Positions 8,970 to 17,308 of a DNA stretch of 64,000 nt are shown piece by piece. Within the stretch, counting starts at the first letter, position 1, and every line of letters starts with the position of its first letter. This stretch comes from an uncultured Bacteroidales bacterium (lineage in GTDB: Bacteria; Bacteroidota; Bacteroidia; Bacteroidales; Muribaculaceae). The notes below the pieces were generated by a model, which saw only the letters and a list, made by a program, of their open reading frames with translations, was not told where the DNA came from and did no database searches. The stretch spans positions 62,001 to 126,000 of the forward strand of contig CADCFN010000011.1 in assembly GCA_902800715.1 (NCBI GenBank). Reading direction: 5' to 3'. The position numbers were made by a program, and so were the translations under genes.

Positions 8970-10139
8970 ATGAGAAAAATACTATCCGACATATTGCTAT
9001 TGACAGTCTTGATAACTGGCTGCGCCTTGAACGGTAACGGTCAGGACATCGAGGCGAATGGCATTTTTTACAATATCATCAGCGACACACAAGTGGCTGT
9101 AGCACCGGCTTACTACGATGGCGCAAACCACTATGAGGGATGCATCATCCTGCCCGAGCGTGTCTATTGCGACGGTGTGAACTATGAGGTGGCTGCCATA
9201 GCGCCGAGGGCGTTTTGGCAATCGCGGGTAACTCAAGTGCAGATTCCCAATAGCATTACCATGATTGGTGATGCTGCGTTTGCCGATGCCGAGGAACTGA
9301 CCGACATCACCCTGCCGCTCGGACTCACCGCTGTTAGCCGTTATATGCTGGCTGGCACCGCCATCAGCAACCTCGTGTTACCTGAGGGTGTGACCGTTAT
9401 CAGCCACAGCGCATTTGAAGATTGCTCCAACCTGCACACGATATTCCTGCCCGCATCCTTGAGAGCTATCGGTGACAGGGCGTTCGCCTACTGTTCAGGA
9501 CTGAAAGAAATCTACAGCGATGCAGCCATTCCTCCCCGATTGACGGGTTTCCCCTTTGAGGGCTGTGAAGACATCAGCGTGATGCTTGCCGATGAGATGA
9601 CGACCAACCGTTACATAGATGACGGCAACTGGGGCGATGAGAACTTATTCTCGTTGTGGATTGATGAGGGACTCGCCGTGATTCCAGATATGGAACAGGA
9701 GCCTGCTGGAGACAACTGGACCGCATTGGCTTTGGAGAACGGTTTTGCCTATAGAATATATGGTCCTGACGGCTATCTGGCGGCCATCACTGCTGCCAAC
9801 CGCTATTTCCTGCCTATCGGCGCCCAGAGCTCCGACTATTTTGTCGTGCCCACCACGCTGTTGTATGACGATGAGGACCTGCAACTGGTGGCAACTACTG
9901 AGCCCGCCGCCATTGAAGACATCCAGGAAGACGAGCCTAAAAATGAATTACTCATCACGGGCATTGACGGCACTATCCACATCGGGGGCGACACTCACGG
10001 AATGTGGACGTTCATCTACGACGTGTACGGCAACCTGTGGTATGAACGGCCTGCCGTGAACAACTCGATAAGTCTGCCCGGTCAGCGCATTTACATCGTG
10101 AAAGTGGGCGACACTGTCCGCAAATTATTCCTGAACTGA
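8970..10139 (+). CDS. BspA-type leucine-rich lipoprotein with T9SS-like C-terminal sorting domain
   Basis: The ATG at 8970 gives a lipoprotein-like signal (MRKILSDILLLTVLITGCA, Cys about residue 18). Residues about 30-200 hold LRR_5 repeats of the BspA type, with units such as IPNSITMIGDAAFADAEELT. These proteins bind host or bacterial surface ligands. The last about 70 residues (GIDGTIHIGG, then IYDVYGNLWY, then LPGQRIYIVKVGDTVRKL) match the type A T9SS sorting domain pattern: a beta-sandwich ending in YIVKV and a basic tail. The protein is probably exported to the surface. It starts four bases after murF/alr and overlaps tadA by one base, so it sits inside a housekeeping operon. Confidence 0.8.
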   Translation: MRKILSDILLLTVLITGCALNGNGQDIEANGIFYNIISDTQVAVAPAYYDGANHYEGCIILPERVYCDGVNYEVAAIAPRAFWQSRVTQVQIPNSITMIGDAAFADAEELTDITLPLGLTAVSRYMLAGTAISNLVLPEGVTVISHSAFEDCSNLHTIFLPASLRAIGDRAFAYCSGLKEIYSDAAIPPRLTGFPFEGCEDISVMLADEMTTNRYIDDGNWGDENLFSLWIDEGLAVIPDMEQEPAGDNWTALALENGFAYRIYGPDGYLAAITAANRYFLPIGAQSSDYFVVPTTLLYDDEDLQLVATTEPAAIEDIQEDEPKNELLITGIDGTIHIGGDTHGMWTFIYDVYGNLWYERPAVNNSISLPGQRIYIVKVGDTVRKLFLN

Positions 10140-10603
10140 TGAACAACGAGGATATCGACATCAAATACATGCGCATGGCTCTAGACGAGGCCCACAAGGC
10201 ACTCGAGCGTGACGAGGTGCCCATCGGCGCCGTCATCGTGAGCAAGGGACGCGTCATCGGGCGCGGTCACAACCTGACCGAAGCCTTGACCGACGTCACT
10301 GCCCATGCCGAGATGCAGGCCATCACTGCCGCCGCCTCGACGCTTGGCGGTAAGTATCTGACCGACTGCACATTGTATGTCACCGTGGAGCCGTGTCTGA
10401 TGTGTGCCGGAGCTCTGGCATGGAGTCAGATATCCCGCATCGTCTATGGAGCAGCCGATGACAAGCGCGGCTATCACACCATGTGTGCAGCTCCCTTCCA
10501 TCCCAAGACGATGGTCACCGCAGGCGTCCTTCAAGATGAGTGCGCCAAGCTGATGACCGACTTCTTCAAGAAAAAAAGACCGCTTAAAACCAAGGAGAAA
10601 TGA
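10139..10603 (+). CDS. tadA: tRNA-adenosine deaminase (TadA family)
   Basis: A 154-residue zinc-dependent deaminase. His56, Ala57 and Glu58 (VTAHAEMQAI) and Cys86/Cys89 (PCLMCAGA) form the zinc and proton-shuttle site of the cytidine deaminase fold. TadA converts A34 to inosine in the tRNA-Arg(ACG) anticodon. The N-terminal MRMALDEAHKAL and the V-P-I-G-A-V-I pattern are as in TadA. The start ATG overlaps the upstream stop (TGATG), and the stop overlaps the next start (ATGA), so translation is coupled on both sides. A nucleoside or guanine deaminase role is possible but less likely given the length and motifs. Confidence 0.92.
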   Translation: MNNEDIDIKYMRMALDEAHKALERDEVPIGAVIVSKGRVIGRGHNLTEALTDVTAHAEMQAITAAASTLGGKYLTDCTLYVTVEPCLMCAGALAWSQISRIVYGAADDKRGYHTMCAAPFHPKTMVTAGVLQDECAKLMTDFFKKKRPLKTKEK

Positions 10604-11523
10604 GAACTACTTTCATGAAACCATTAGCACTGTTCGCGACCATGATGCTCATGGCCATGTCAGCATGCGCCCACACTGCTACCTCCGAAAAAAAGGCAGC
10701 CGAAACCGAGGTCACCAATGACTACAAAGCGTTCCCTGCCGATACCATCGAGGTGATGAGCAAGGCGATGGACCGCACCATCAAGAATGTCGTTGTCAAG
10801 CCATTGACATATTTCAGCAATGACAATGACAGCATGCGCTATCCCGTGCTCTACCTGCTGCACGGTGCATACGGCTGCTACAGCGACTGGTCCAAGAAGA
10901 CCGACTTGCACAGACTTGCCGACCAGTATGACATTATCATCGTGTGCCCCGACGGGCAGGATAGTTGGTACTTTGACTCTCCTGTGGACCCGAAGATGCA
11001 GTTCGAAACCTACGTCAGCAAGGAACTGGTGGAATATATCGACAACAATTACCGCACCTATGCCAACCGCTATATGCGCGCCATTACAGGTCTGAGCATG
11101 GGTGGTCACGGTGCGTTGTTCCTGGCTTTCCGTCACCCCGATGTATTCTGGTCGTGCGGCAGCATGAGCGGCAACATGGACATCACCCAGTTCCCCGACA
11201 GCTGGCACATCAAGGACCGCCTGGGCAACTATGCGGGCAACGAGCAACGCTGGCGCGACCATGCCGTTTGCAACCTAGTTGACCAGGTGAAGGCCTGTCC
11301 CCTGCAGCCCGCCCAGAATATCATCATCGACGATGGTTTGAACGATATCTTCATCAAGAACAACATCGCCATGCACGAGAAACTTGTCGAGAAAGGCATC
11401 GACCACGACTTCACCGTGCGTCCCGGCCGCCACAGTTGGGACTACTGGGTGAACTCGCTCGACTTCCACCTGATGTTCTTTGACAAGGCCTTTAAACGCG
11501 GCGCCGAACTCATGAAACAATAA
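10600..11523 (+). CDS. Esterase D/XynZ-type serine esterase, exported lipoprotein
   Basis: An alpha/beta hydrolase of the putative esterase family (PF00756). The nucleophile elbow is ITGLSMGGHGAL with Ser166. The likely acid is an Asp in IIDDGLNDIF and the base is His in PGRHSWDYW near the C terminus. The family includes feruloyl and acetyl xylan esterases, S-formylglutathione hydrolase and mycolyltransferases. An N-terminal signal ending in MAMSACAH suggests lipidation, so the enzyme probably acts in the periplasm or on the surface, perhaps on acylated glycans. The substrate is not determined. It is the fifth gene of the murF operon. Confidence 0.8.
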   Translation: MRTTFMKPLALFATMMLMAMSACAHTATSEKKAAETEVTNDYKAFPADTIEVMSKAMDRTIKNVVVKPLTYFSNDNDSMRYPVLYLLHGAYGCYSDWSKKTDLHRLADQYDIIIVCPDGQDSWYFDSPVDPKMQFETYVSKELVEYIDNNYRTYANRYMRAITGLSMGGHGALFLAFRHPDVFWSCGSMSGNMDITQFPDSWHIKDRLGNYAGNEQRWRDHAVCNLVDQVKACPLQPAQNIIIDDGLNDIFIKNNIAMHEKLVEKGIDHDFTVRPGRHSWDYWVNSLDFHLMFFDKAFKRGAELMKQ

Positions 11524-11542
11524 CCAGTCAGATACCATTAAT

Positions 11543-12577
11543 ATGAAAAAAAGACCTAAAATATACATCATCTACACCGGTGGCACCATCGGCATGATTG
11601 AGAATCCCGATACCCATGCCTTGCAGCCGTTTGACTTCTCCCACCTGATGGACAATGTGCCCAAGGTCAAGAAACTGGACTACGAAATCGATAATTTCCA
11701 GTTCGACCCGCCCATCGACAGCAGCAACATGGACCCGTCACACTGGCGCGACATCGCACTGGTCATCGAGGAGAAGTATGACCTGTACGACGGCTTTGTC
11801 GTGCTACACGGGACCGACACGATGGCTTTCACCGCTTCGGCGTTGAGTTTCATGCTCGAGAACCTGAGCAAACCCGTCATCATCACCGGGTCGCAGCTGC
11901 CCATCGGCGAAGTGCGTACCGACGGCGAGGAGAACCTCATCACCGCGCTGCAGGTTGCTGCCGCCATCGATGAGAGAGGCAGACCCCGCATTCAGGAAGT
12001 CGCTATTCTGTTCGAGAACTACCTGTGGCGCGGCAACCGTGCCACCAAGATGAGTGCCGACAACTTCAACGCCTTCAAGAGTTTCAACTATCCCGAACTG
12101 GCCGAAATCGGTCTCGATATCGAGTATAACACGCCCTACCTCAGACAGATGCCGCCACGTCCTCTCAAGGTGTGTACCGACATGGACACCAACGTCATGT
12201 TCCTCGAACTCAATCCCGGCATGACCGAGCAGACGCTCGACTACCTGCTGCACACGCCCGACATCAAGGGCATCGTCCTGAAGACCTACGGCGCAGGCAA
12301 CACGCCGAGCCATCCCTGGTTTATCAAGCGCATCCGTGAGGCCGTGGATCGCGGCATTGTCATCGTCAACGTGACGCAATGTGTCAGCGGTGGCGTGAAC
12401 TGTTCCCTCTACGAGACCGGCAAGAGTCTGCTCGATGCTGGAGTCATCAGCGGCGCCGATATCACTAGCGAGGCCGCTCTCACCAAACTGATGTTCCTCT
12501 TCGGTATGCGTTACTCCCCCAGCATGGTCAAGAAATACATGGCAAGCGACCTCTGCGGCGAAGTTTCCATCCTTTGA
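11543..12577 (+). CDS. ansA: Type I L-asparaginase
   Basis: A 344-residue type I (cytoplasmic) asparaginase, hydrolysing L-Asn to Asp and ammonia. The first catalytic threonine lies in YTGGTIGM (Thr15). The second active-site block is LHGTDTMAF (Thr91-Asp92), and KTYGAGNTPS fits the family's next conserved block. There is no signal peptide, so it acts in the cytoplasm. It begins 19 bp after the esterase stop and is the last gene of the operon, before a hairpin at 12591-12618. The type II periplasmic form is excluded by the lack of export signal and by the length. Confidence 0.92.
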   Translation: MKKRPKIYIIYTGGTIGMIENPDTHALQPFDFSHLMDNVPKVKKLDYEIDNFQFDPPIDSSNMDPSHWRDIALVIEEKYDLYDGFVVLHGTDTMAFTASALSFMLENLSKPVIITGSQLPIGEVRTDGEENLITALQVAAAIDERGRPRIQEVAILFENYLWRGNRATKMSADNFNAFKSFNYPELAEIGLDIEYNTPYLRQMPPRPLKVCTDMDTNVMFLELNPGMTEQTLDYLLHTPDIKGIVLKTYGAGNTPSHPWFIKRIREAVDRGIVIVNVTQCVSGGVNCSLYETGKSLLDAGVISGADITSEAALTKLMFLFGMRYSPSMVKKYMASDLCGEVSIL

Positions 12578-12590
12578 ATGAGGCAACCGT

Positions 12591-12618
12591 AGCAAAAACA
12601 AAAAAACTTTTGCTTTTG
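12591..12618 (+). terminator. Terminator of the murF-ansA operon
   Basis: AGCAAAA (12591-12597) pairs with TTTTGCT (12608-12614), followed by TTTG. It is 14 bp after the ansA stop. The stem is A+T-rich, so moderate strength is expected. Confidence 0.5.
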
Positions 12619-12708
12619 TGTCCGACTTGCACTATTTTTATGTAATTTTGTCGGCTGAGAAATTAACGACTTCAAATATCATTATCAAACTAATCAAGCA
12701 ATTTAATT

Positions 12709-13902
12709 ATGCCTAAACTTTCAGAACGCAGCGTGAAGATGCCGGCATCGCCCATCCGAAAGCTTGCTCCATTTGCCGCCGAAGCCAAGAAACGCGGTAT
12801 CAAAGTGTATCACCTCAACATCGGTCAGCCCGACATCCACACCCCTGAGGAAGGTCTGGAAGCAATCAAGCACGTAGACCGTAAGGTGTTGGAATACAGC
12901 CCCTCGCAGGGCATCCCCAGCTATGTGGAGAAACTGGTGGGTTACTACAAGCGCTACAACATCGACCTGAGTGTTGATGACATCATCGTGACCTGTGGTG
13001 GCAGTGAGGCTGTGCAGATGGCATTCATGGTGTGCCTCAATCCTGGTGACGAAGTCATCATTCCGGAACCCGCCTATGCCAACTACATGGGCTTTGCCTG
13101 CGAGACCGGCGCTGTGGTACGCACCATCACTACCCACATCGAGGACGGCTTCGCTCTGCCTCCCGTCGAGGAGTTTGAGAAGGTCATCAACGAGCGCACC
13201 CGCGCCATCATGATCTGCAACCCCAACAACCCCACCGGTACCCTGTACAGCCGCGAGGAACTGATGCGTCTGCGTGACCTGGTGAAGAAATATGACCTCT
13301 TCCTGTTTGCCGACGAGGTTTACCGTGAATTTATCTACAGCGACGCTCCCTATACCAGCGCCATGCACCTCGAGGGTATCGAGAATAATGTCATCATGAT
13401 TGATAGTGTATCGAAGCGCTACAGCGAGTGCGGTATCCGCATCGGTGCTTTCATCACCCGCAACAAGGAAGTGCGCGCTGCCGCTATGAGGCTGGCTCAG
13501 GCCCGTCTGAGTCCTCCCCTGCTCGGCCAGCTCGTTGCCGAAGCATCGCTCGATGCTCCGCAGTCCTACCACAAGGGCGTATATGACGAGTACATCGCCC
13601 GCCGCAACTGCCTGGTAGAGGGTCTGAACAAGATTCCCGGTGTCTTCTGCCCGATGCCCATGGGAGCATTCTACACCGTTTCCCGTCTGCCGGTTGAAGA
13701 CATTGACGACTTCTGCCGCTGGTGTCTTGAGGAGTTCAACTATGAGGGCGAGACCGTGATGATGGCACCTGCCAGCGGTTTCTATGCAACTCCCGGTCTG
13801 GGCAAGAATGAGGTCCGCATGGCCTATGTGCTCAAGATTGAAGACCTGAAGCGCGCCCTGGTAGTGCTCGAGAAAGCACTCGAGGCCTACAACGCCCGCT
13901 AA
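12709..13902 (+). CDS. Class I/II PLP-dependent aminotransferase (aspartate aminotransferase-like)
   Basis: A 397-residue fold-type I aminotransferase. Conserved elements are LNIGQPDIHTPEEG near the N terminus, NPNNPTGTLYS (about 165-178), ADEVYREF and the PLP lysine at 236 in DSVSKRYSECGIRIG. It most resembles the AspB/AspC group, which makes aspartate from oxaloacetate and glutamate, but aromatic or branched-chain specificity cannot be excluded from sequence. A TAATTTTG box at 12643-12650 gives a leader of about 50 nt. It is a single-gene unit closed by a strong terminator. Confidence 0.88.
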   Translation: MPKLSERSVKMPASPIRKLAPFAAEAKKRGIKVYHLNIGQPDIHTPEEGLEAIKHVDRKVLEYSPSQGIPSYVEKLVGYYKRYNIDLSVDDIIVTCGGSEAVQMAFMVCLNPGDEVIIPEPAYANYMGFACETGAVVRTITTHIEDGFALPPVEEFEKVINERTRAIMICNPNNPTGTLYSREELMRLRDLVKKYDLFLFADEVYREFIYSDAPYTSAMHLEGIENNVIMIDSVSKRYSECGIRIGAFITRNKEVRAAAMRLAQARLSPPLLGQLVAEASLDAPQSYHKGVYDEYIARRNCLVEGLNKIPGVFCPMPMGAFYTVSRLPVEDIDDFCRWCLEEFNYEGETVMMAPASGFYATPGLGKNEVRMAYVLKIEDLKRALVVLEKALEAYNAR

Positions 13903-13922
13903 CAGGAACATACAATAACAAG

Positions 13923-13955
13923 ACAGCCGCCAGTGCGATTGCTGGCGGCTGTTTC
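13923..13955 (+). terminator. Strong hairpin terminator after the aminotransferase
   Basis: ACAGCCGCCAG (13923-13933) pairs with CTGGCGGCTGT (13942-13952), followed by TTTC. It is 20 bp after the stop. Confidence 0.8.
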
Positions 13956-13969
13956 TTGTCAAAAAGAGG

Positions 13970-14049
13970 TCTGACAGAAGTCGGACATGGTCAGACATGG
14001 TCGGACATGGTCGGACAAAGTCGGATAGTGTCTGGCAAGGTCCAACCAA
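13970..14049 (+). repeat. 10-bp tandem array, six to eight units
   Basis: Six adjacent 10-bp units in phase from 13981 to 14040 follow the pattern TCGGACATGG and variants (TCAGACATGG, TCGGACAAAG, TCGGATAGTG, TCTGGCAAGG), with weaker units on each side. The period is about one helical turn. It fills the gap between the aminotransferase terminator and the next promoter. Confidence 0.85.
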
Positions 14050-14053
14050 CTCT

Positions 14054-14085
14054 CTTGCAGGAATGACAAGAATTTAGTATTTTTG
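14054..14085 (+). promoter_or_regulatory. Promoter of the solute-binding lipoprotein gene
   Basis: CTTG (14054-14057) and TATTTTTG (14078-14085) are separated by 20 bp, matching the Bacteroidetes consensus. The leader would be about 20-55 nt depending on which ATG is used. Confidence 0.55.
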
Positions 14086-14111
14086 TGGTCTTGAAAAACG
14101 CTGACTAGAAG

Positions 14112-14951
14112 ATGAGACAACAACAGACTGCCAAACGGGGACAAATGATAATTTATGTGGCACTGCTCACAGTAGTGGTTGCCTTCATGATTGCTTTGAG
14201 CATGTGTGATAAACCTGTCGTGAATCCGGAATCCCGTCCCAGTGGAGGTGATACACTAGACATCGCCATCGAGTACTCGCCAGTGACCTATTACACCTAC
14301 GAGGACACCTTGGGCGGCTACAACTACGACCTGTTGCGCATGATTTCTGACAGTGTGGGCTGTCCCATGAAATTTCACCCGATAGTCACCCTCGAAAAAG
14401 CGATTGCCGGACTCGAGGACGGCCTCTATGACGTGGTGGTGGCACAGTTCCCCATGACAGCAGGCGACACCTCACGATTTGCATTCACCGAGCCCATCTA
14501 CATTGACCAGCAAGTGCTGGTGCAGCGCCGTGGCAGTACTGCCATCCATTCACAGCTTGACCTCGCTGGCGACACAGTGTGGGTGGTCAAGGGCTCTCCC
14601 ATGATTGGGCGCATAGCAAGCCTGAGCCGTGAAATCGGCGATACCATCTATGTCCATGTGGATGAACTGTACGGTCCCGAACAACTCATGATGATGGTCT
14701 CGACTGGTGAGATTCGCTATACGGTCGTCAACCGTTCCATTGCGCGCGCCATGTCGTCACGTCTGCCAAATCTGGACCGCTCGGTTGCCATCAGCCTGTC
14801 ACAGTTCCAGTCATGGATGGTTGCCAAGAGTCGCAAGAGCCTGTGTGACAGCCTCAACCGTTGGCACAACCAAATTAAACTCGACACCGCCGCCTACCAA
14901 GGTCTGCAACAACGCTACTTCGGTGGCACATTCCCTACATTGGCACGATAA
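14112..14951 (+). CDS. Periplasmic solute-binding protein family 3 (MltF/ArtJ-like), membrane-anchored
   Basis: A 279-residue protein with a hydrophobic N-terminal helix (MIIYVALLTVVVAFMIALSM, then Cys), either a lipobox or an anchor; an in-frame ATG at 14145 would also work. The rest is an SBP_bac_3 domain: TLDIAIEYSPVTYYTYED, GGYNYDLLRMISDSVGC, YDVVVAQFPMTAGDTSRFAF and FTEPIYIDQQVLV are the usual strand and hinge segments. Such domains bind amino acids or, in MltF-type enzymes, murein peptides. No transglycosylase domain follows and no transporter genes are adjacent, so an orphan sensor or binding role is likely. The ligand is unknown. Confidence 0.75.
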   Translation: MRQQQTAKRGQMIIYVALLTVVVAFMIALSMCDKPVVNPESRPSGGDTLDIAIEYSPVTYYTYEDTLGGYNYDLLRMISDSVGCPMKFHPIVTLEKAIAGLEDGLYDVVVAQFPMTAGDTSRFAFTEPIYIDQQVLVQRRGSTAIHSQLDLAGDTVWVVKGSPMIGRIASLSREIGDTIYVHVDELYGPEQLMMMVSTGEIRYTVVNRSIARAMSSRLPNLDRSVAISLSQFQSWMVAKSRKSLCDSLNRWHNQIKLDTAAYQGLQQRYFGGTFPTLAR

Positions 14952-15020
14952 TTGCAGTAATTTAATAAGTTTCACCCCATTTTATAGCAACAAATTAACA
15001 GATTAACACATCACAGCACT

Positions 15021-16685
15021 ATGTTCATCAAGAAGAAAAAAACCTCGGCAAAAGCAGATTTTGAGAAGTTTCTCAAGAGCTATAACTGTGCCTATTCCAT
15101 TGGAAATGAAGAGAACACCACAGTTTTCAACTTTGAGTTTCAGGCTGGACGTTTTGTCGCTGCTATCCGCAAGCAGGACGACTGCATCGAAGTCACCTAC
15201 CCGACCATTGACCAGCAGTCCATCAGTCTGCTGCCGCTCATCAGGTCGAAATGCAATGAGCACAACTACAACAACATCCTGTTCAAATATTCCTACTCCA
15301 TCAACCATGAGGAGGACAAAGTGGACGTTCACTTGTCATTCTTCAACAATACGGTCAACAGCGACACCATGGTGGAACAGCTCAAAGCTGCTTTTTATTT
15401 CCAGCATGAGTGGCAGCGTGACCTCAACGAGGCAATCTCCATCGCCAAGGACAGCGAGAACAGTGATTTGGAGAGTTCTCTCTACAAGCACAAGCGTGAA
15501 ATGTACCTCTTGAGGCAACTGGAATTGAAGCACCAGTTCAACGGTACAGCTGCCGACCTTGCCAGTGGCACGGGAGCGCTCACGCTGTGGCAGATGCTAG
15601 AAACCGTTGCGCCATTGCCCAAATCGCAATTGCTCTTCCTGACGGTGAACACCGTAGCTGGACAGCAGCGCCTCGAGGATGCTGACGACATCCGCAATTT
15701 TGACCTGCGTCATGCGTTGGTCAAGGGTGACGGCAAGGAGGCAAGGCTCACGCGCGACTATGCCGTGCTCGACCTGCATTACAGACAAGGTCTTGACGAA
15801 GCACCACGCATGGCTACCATCGCTCTCACGGCTGAGGGCCAGGACGAACACGCCATCTATACCCGCGTGACTGTCACCATGCCCCCACGCAACGCCAGCC
15901 GCATCAACTCGTTGAGCAATGAGTCACGCCAGCCCCATTCTGTGTCAATGCTCATCGCACTGGACTGCACCGACGCCAAACAGCGCCAACAGGAGTTTGA
16001 CTATATGTGGACCGATGCCCTGCTCAAAGCCAAGAACGATGAACGTGACAAAATGAGCGAGGAACAGCAGATGTTGAGCCAGGTTCATAGTGCCGATGTC
16101 GCTTACAACCTCTACTGGGGAGAGCAGATGTTCTACAGTAACCGCTACTACGAGGCCATCTTGCATTTTGAAAACGTGTTTAGCAGCTACCGGGAGACGT
16201 TCTTCGACATGAAGGCCGAACACAAGCACGTCTTTATGGAAACGGCTTACAAGCTGGGCTTCTGCTACAACGAACTGGGACTTTACAAGCAGGCTTTCTA
16301 CTACCTCGACCTCATGGCAAACGATGGCAACATCCGTCACACCATGGAACTGGTGAACGCCATGGCTAACAGCAAGGACCTGCGCCTGTTCAATTACACC
16401 GAGAGTGTGATGGATGAAGTGAAACGCAACTTTGACCAGGAAGAAGAGTTGCCCGAGAACATCCGGGATTTCATCAATTTCCTGCGCCGTCGCCGCGGTT
16501 ATGCCTACATCGACTTCAATCAGCTCGACCAAGCCGAGAAAATCTTCACCAAGATGCTGGACGAGGAAGAGAACGCCGACTATGCGATTAATGAGCTGGC
16601 ATACATCAAGAAGCTGCGCCAGCAGCGTGGTGAGGACATCACTCCGTCGCCTCAGACGCCCCCCAAGGGAGACTTGCCCTTCTGA
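15021..16685 (+). CDS. TPR-repeat protein of unknown function with YbjN-like N-terminal domain
   Basis: A 554-residue soluble protein without signal peptide. Residues about 1-135 (FEKFLKSYNCAYSIGNEEN, then a series of strands ending near FYFQHEWQRDLNEA) resemble the YbjN or type III chaperone-like fold seen in bacterial sensory proteins, a comparison made by eye. The middle (about 150-340) is mixed and unrecognised. The C-terminal third has tetratricopeptide-like helix pairs (YNLYWGEQMFYSNRYYEAI, ETAYKLGFCYNELGLYKQA, RGYAYIDFNQLDQAEKIF). The last residues are Pro/Thr-rich and low complexity. It is probably a cytoplasmic scaffold. No enzymatic motif was found, and it has no obvious operon partner. 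Confidence 0.65.
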   Translation: MFIKKKKTSAKADFEKFLKSYNCAYSIGNEENTTVFNFEFQAGRFVAAIRKQDDCIEVTYPTIDQQSISLLPLIRSKCNEHNYNNILFKYSYSINHEEDKVDVHLSFFNNTVNSDTMVEQLKAAFYFQHEWQRDLNEAISIAKDSENSDLESSLYKHKREMYLLRQLELKHQFNGTAADLASGTGALTLWQMLETVAPLPKSQLLFLTVNTVAGQQRLEDADDIRNFDLRHALVKGDGKEARLTRDYAVLDLHYRQGLDEAPRMATIALTAEGQDEHAIYTRVTVTMPPRNASRINSLSNESRQPHSVSMLIALDCTDAKQRQQEFDYMWTDALLKAKNDERDKMSEEQQMLSQVHSADVAYNLYWGEQMFYSNRYYEAILHFENVFSSYRETFFDMKAEHKHVFMETAYKLGFCYNELGLYKQAFYYLDLMANDGNIRHTMELVNAMANSKDLRLFNYTESVMDEVKRNFDQEEELPENIRDFINFLRRRRGYAYIDFNQLDQAEKIFTKMLDEEENADYAINELAYIKKLRQQRGEDITPSPQTPPKGDLPF

Positions 16686-16706
16686 TGTGAAACAGCACTA
16701 TCATAC

Positions 16707-16746
16707 AAGCCGCCAAACCCTGGATATCCGATGGATTTGGCGGCTT
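16707..16746. terminator. Bidirectional terminator between convergent genes
   Basis: AAGCCGCCAAA (16707-16717) pairs with TTTGGCGGCTT (16736-16746) and is flanked by AATAATTTTT on the right. It separates the TPR gene (+) from the DUF4332 gene (-). Confidence 0.7.
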
Positions 16747-16772
16747 AATAATTTTTCAGCAATGAGCGTGAA

Positions 16773-17180
16773 TCAATAGGTCATGCGAGGCTCCAATTCC
16801 TTGGCTTGGTCAATCATGCGCTGAATCTCGCTCTCGACGGGAACACGGCCACACAGGTGCTTCTCCTCGTTTACCTCTGCTACCTTGGCAGCAAGGTTTG
16901 CGGCAACACGGTGGCGCAATTCCTTAACGGTATCCACACCTGCTGCTTCCAGCAACTCGGCAAATTGCGGACCGATGCCGTTGATGCGGAACAGGTCTGC
17001 ATGGTTGGTCCACTTGAGAATCAGTTTCTCGGCAATGCCGGTCTTCTCGGCAAGTTCTTTACGACCTGCAGGAGCAGCACAGCGGTCGAGCAGTTGCTCT
17101 ACAGTCTCAATACCCTCGGCTTGCAACTTGGGAGCGTAAACCTCACCAATACCCTCAATGTCAATAATCTTGTAATTCAT
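16773..17180 (-). CDS. DUF4332 helix-hairpin-helix protein
   Basis: A 135-residue protein if translation begins at ATG 17180; an in-frame TTG nine bases upstream is less likely. It contains two helix-hairpin-helix-like modules: IDIEGIGEVYAPKLQAEGI (about 5-23) and LFRINGIGPQFAELLEAAGV (about 65-85), the pattern of DUF4332 proteins. Such motifs bind DNA without sequence specificity in polymerases and helicases. The protein is all helical and soluble. The exact role is unknown; nucleoid binding or a repair accessory function is the simplest guess. It converges with the TPR gene across a shared terminator. Confidence 0.75.
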   Translation of the reverse strand: MNYKIIDIEGIGEVYAPKLQAEGIETVEQLLDRCAAPAGRKELAEKTGIAEKLILKWTNHADLFRINGIGPQFAELLEAAGVDTVKELRHRVAANLAAKVAEVNEEKHLCGRVPVESEIQRMIDQAKELEPRMTY

Positions 17181-17308
17181 TGTGCTCAAAAATATTAGGA
17201 TTAATAATTTAATTATTGAAAAGTCATAATAATTCGCGCTATAAAATTACAAATCACACTTCAATCTCACAAATAATTCACATTTTTTAATCATTCAGGG
17301 CTATTCTC

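Noticed and set aside
13970-14049. CRISPR-like array
   Set aside because: The units are 10 bp with no spacers between them, and no cas genes are near. It is a simple tandem repeat.
12721-14049. Minus-strand frame of 442 codons opposite the aminotransferase
   Set aside because: It is the complement of a conserved aminotransferase and its N terminus runs through the 10-bp repeat array. No motif was found.
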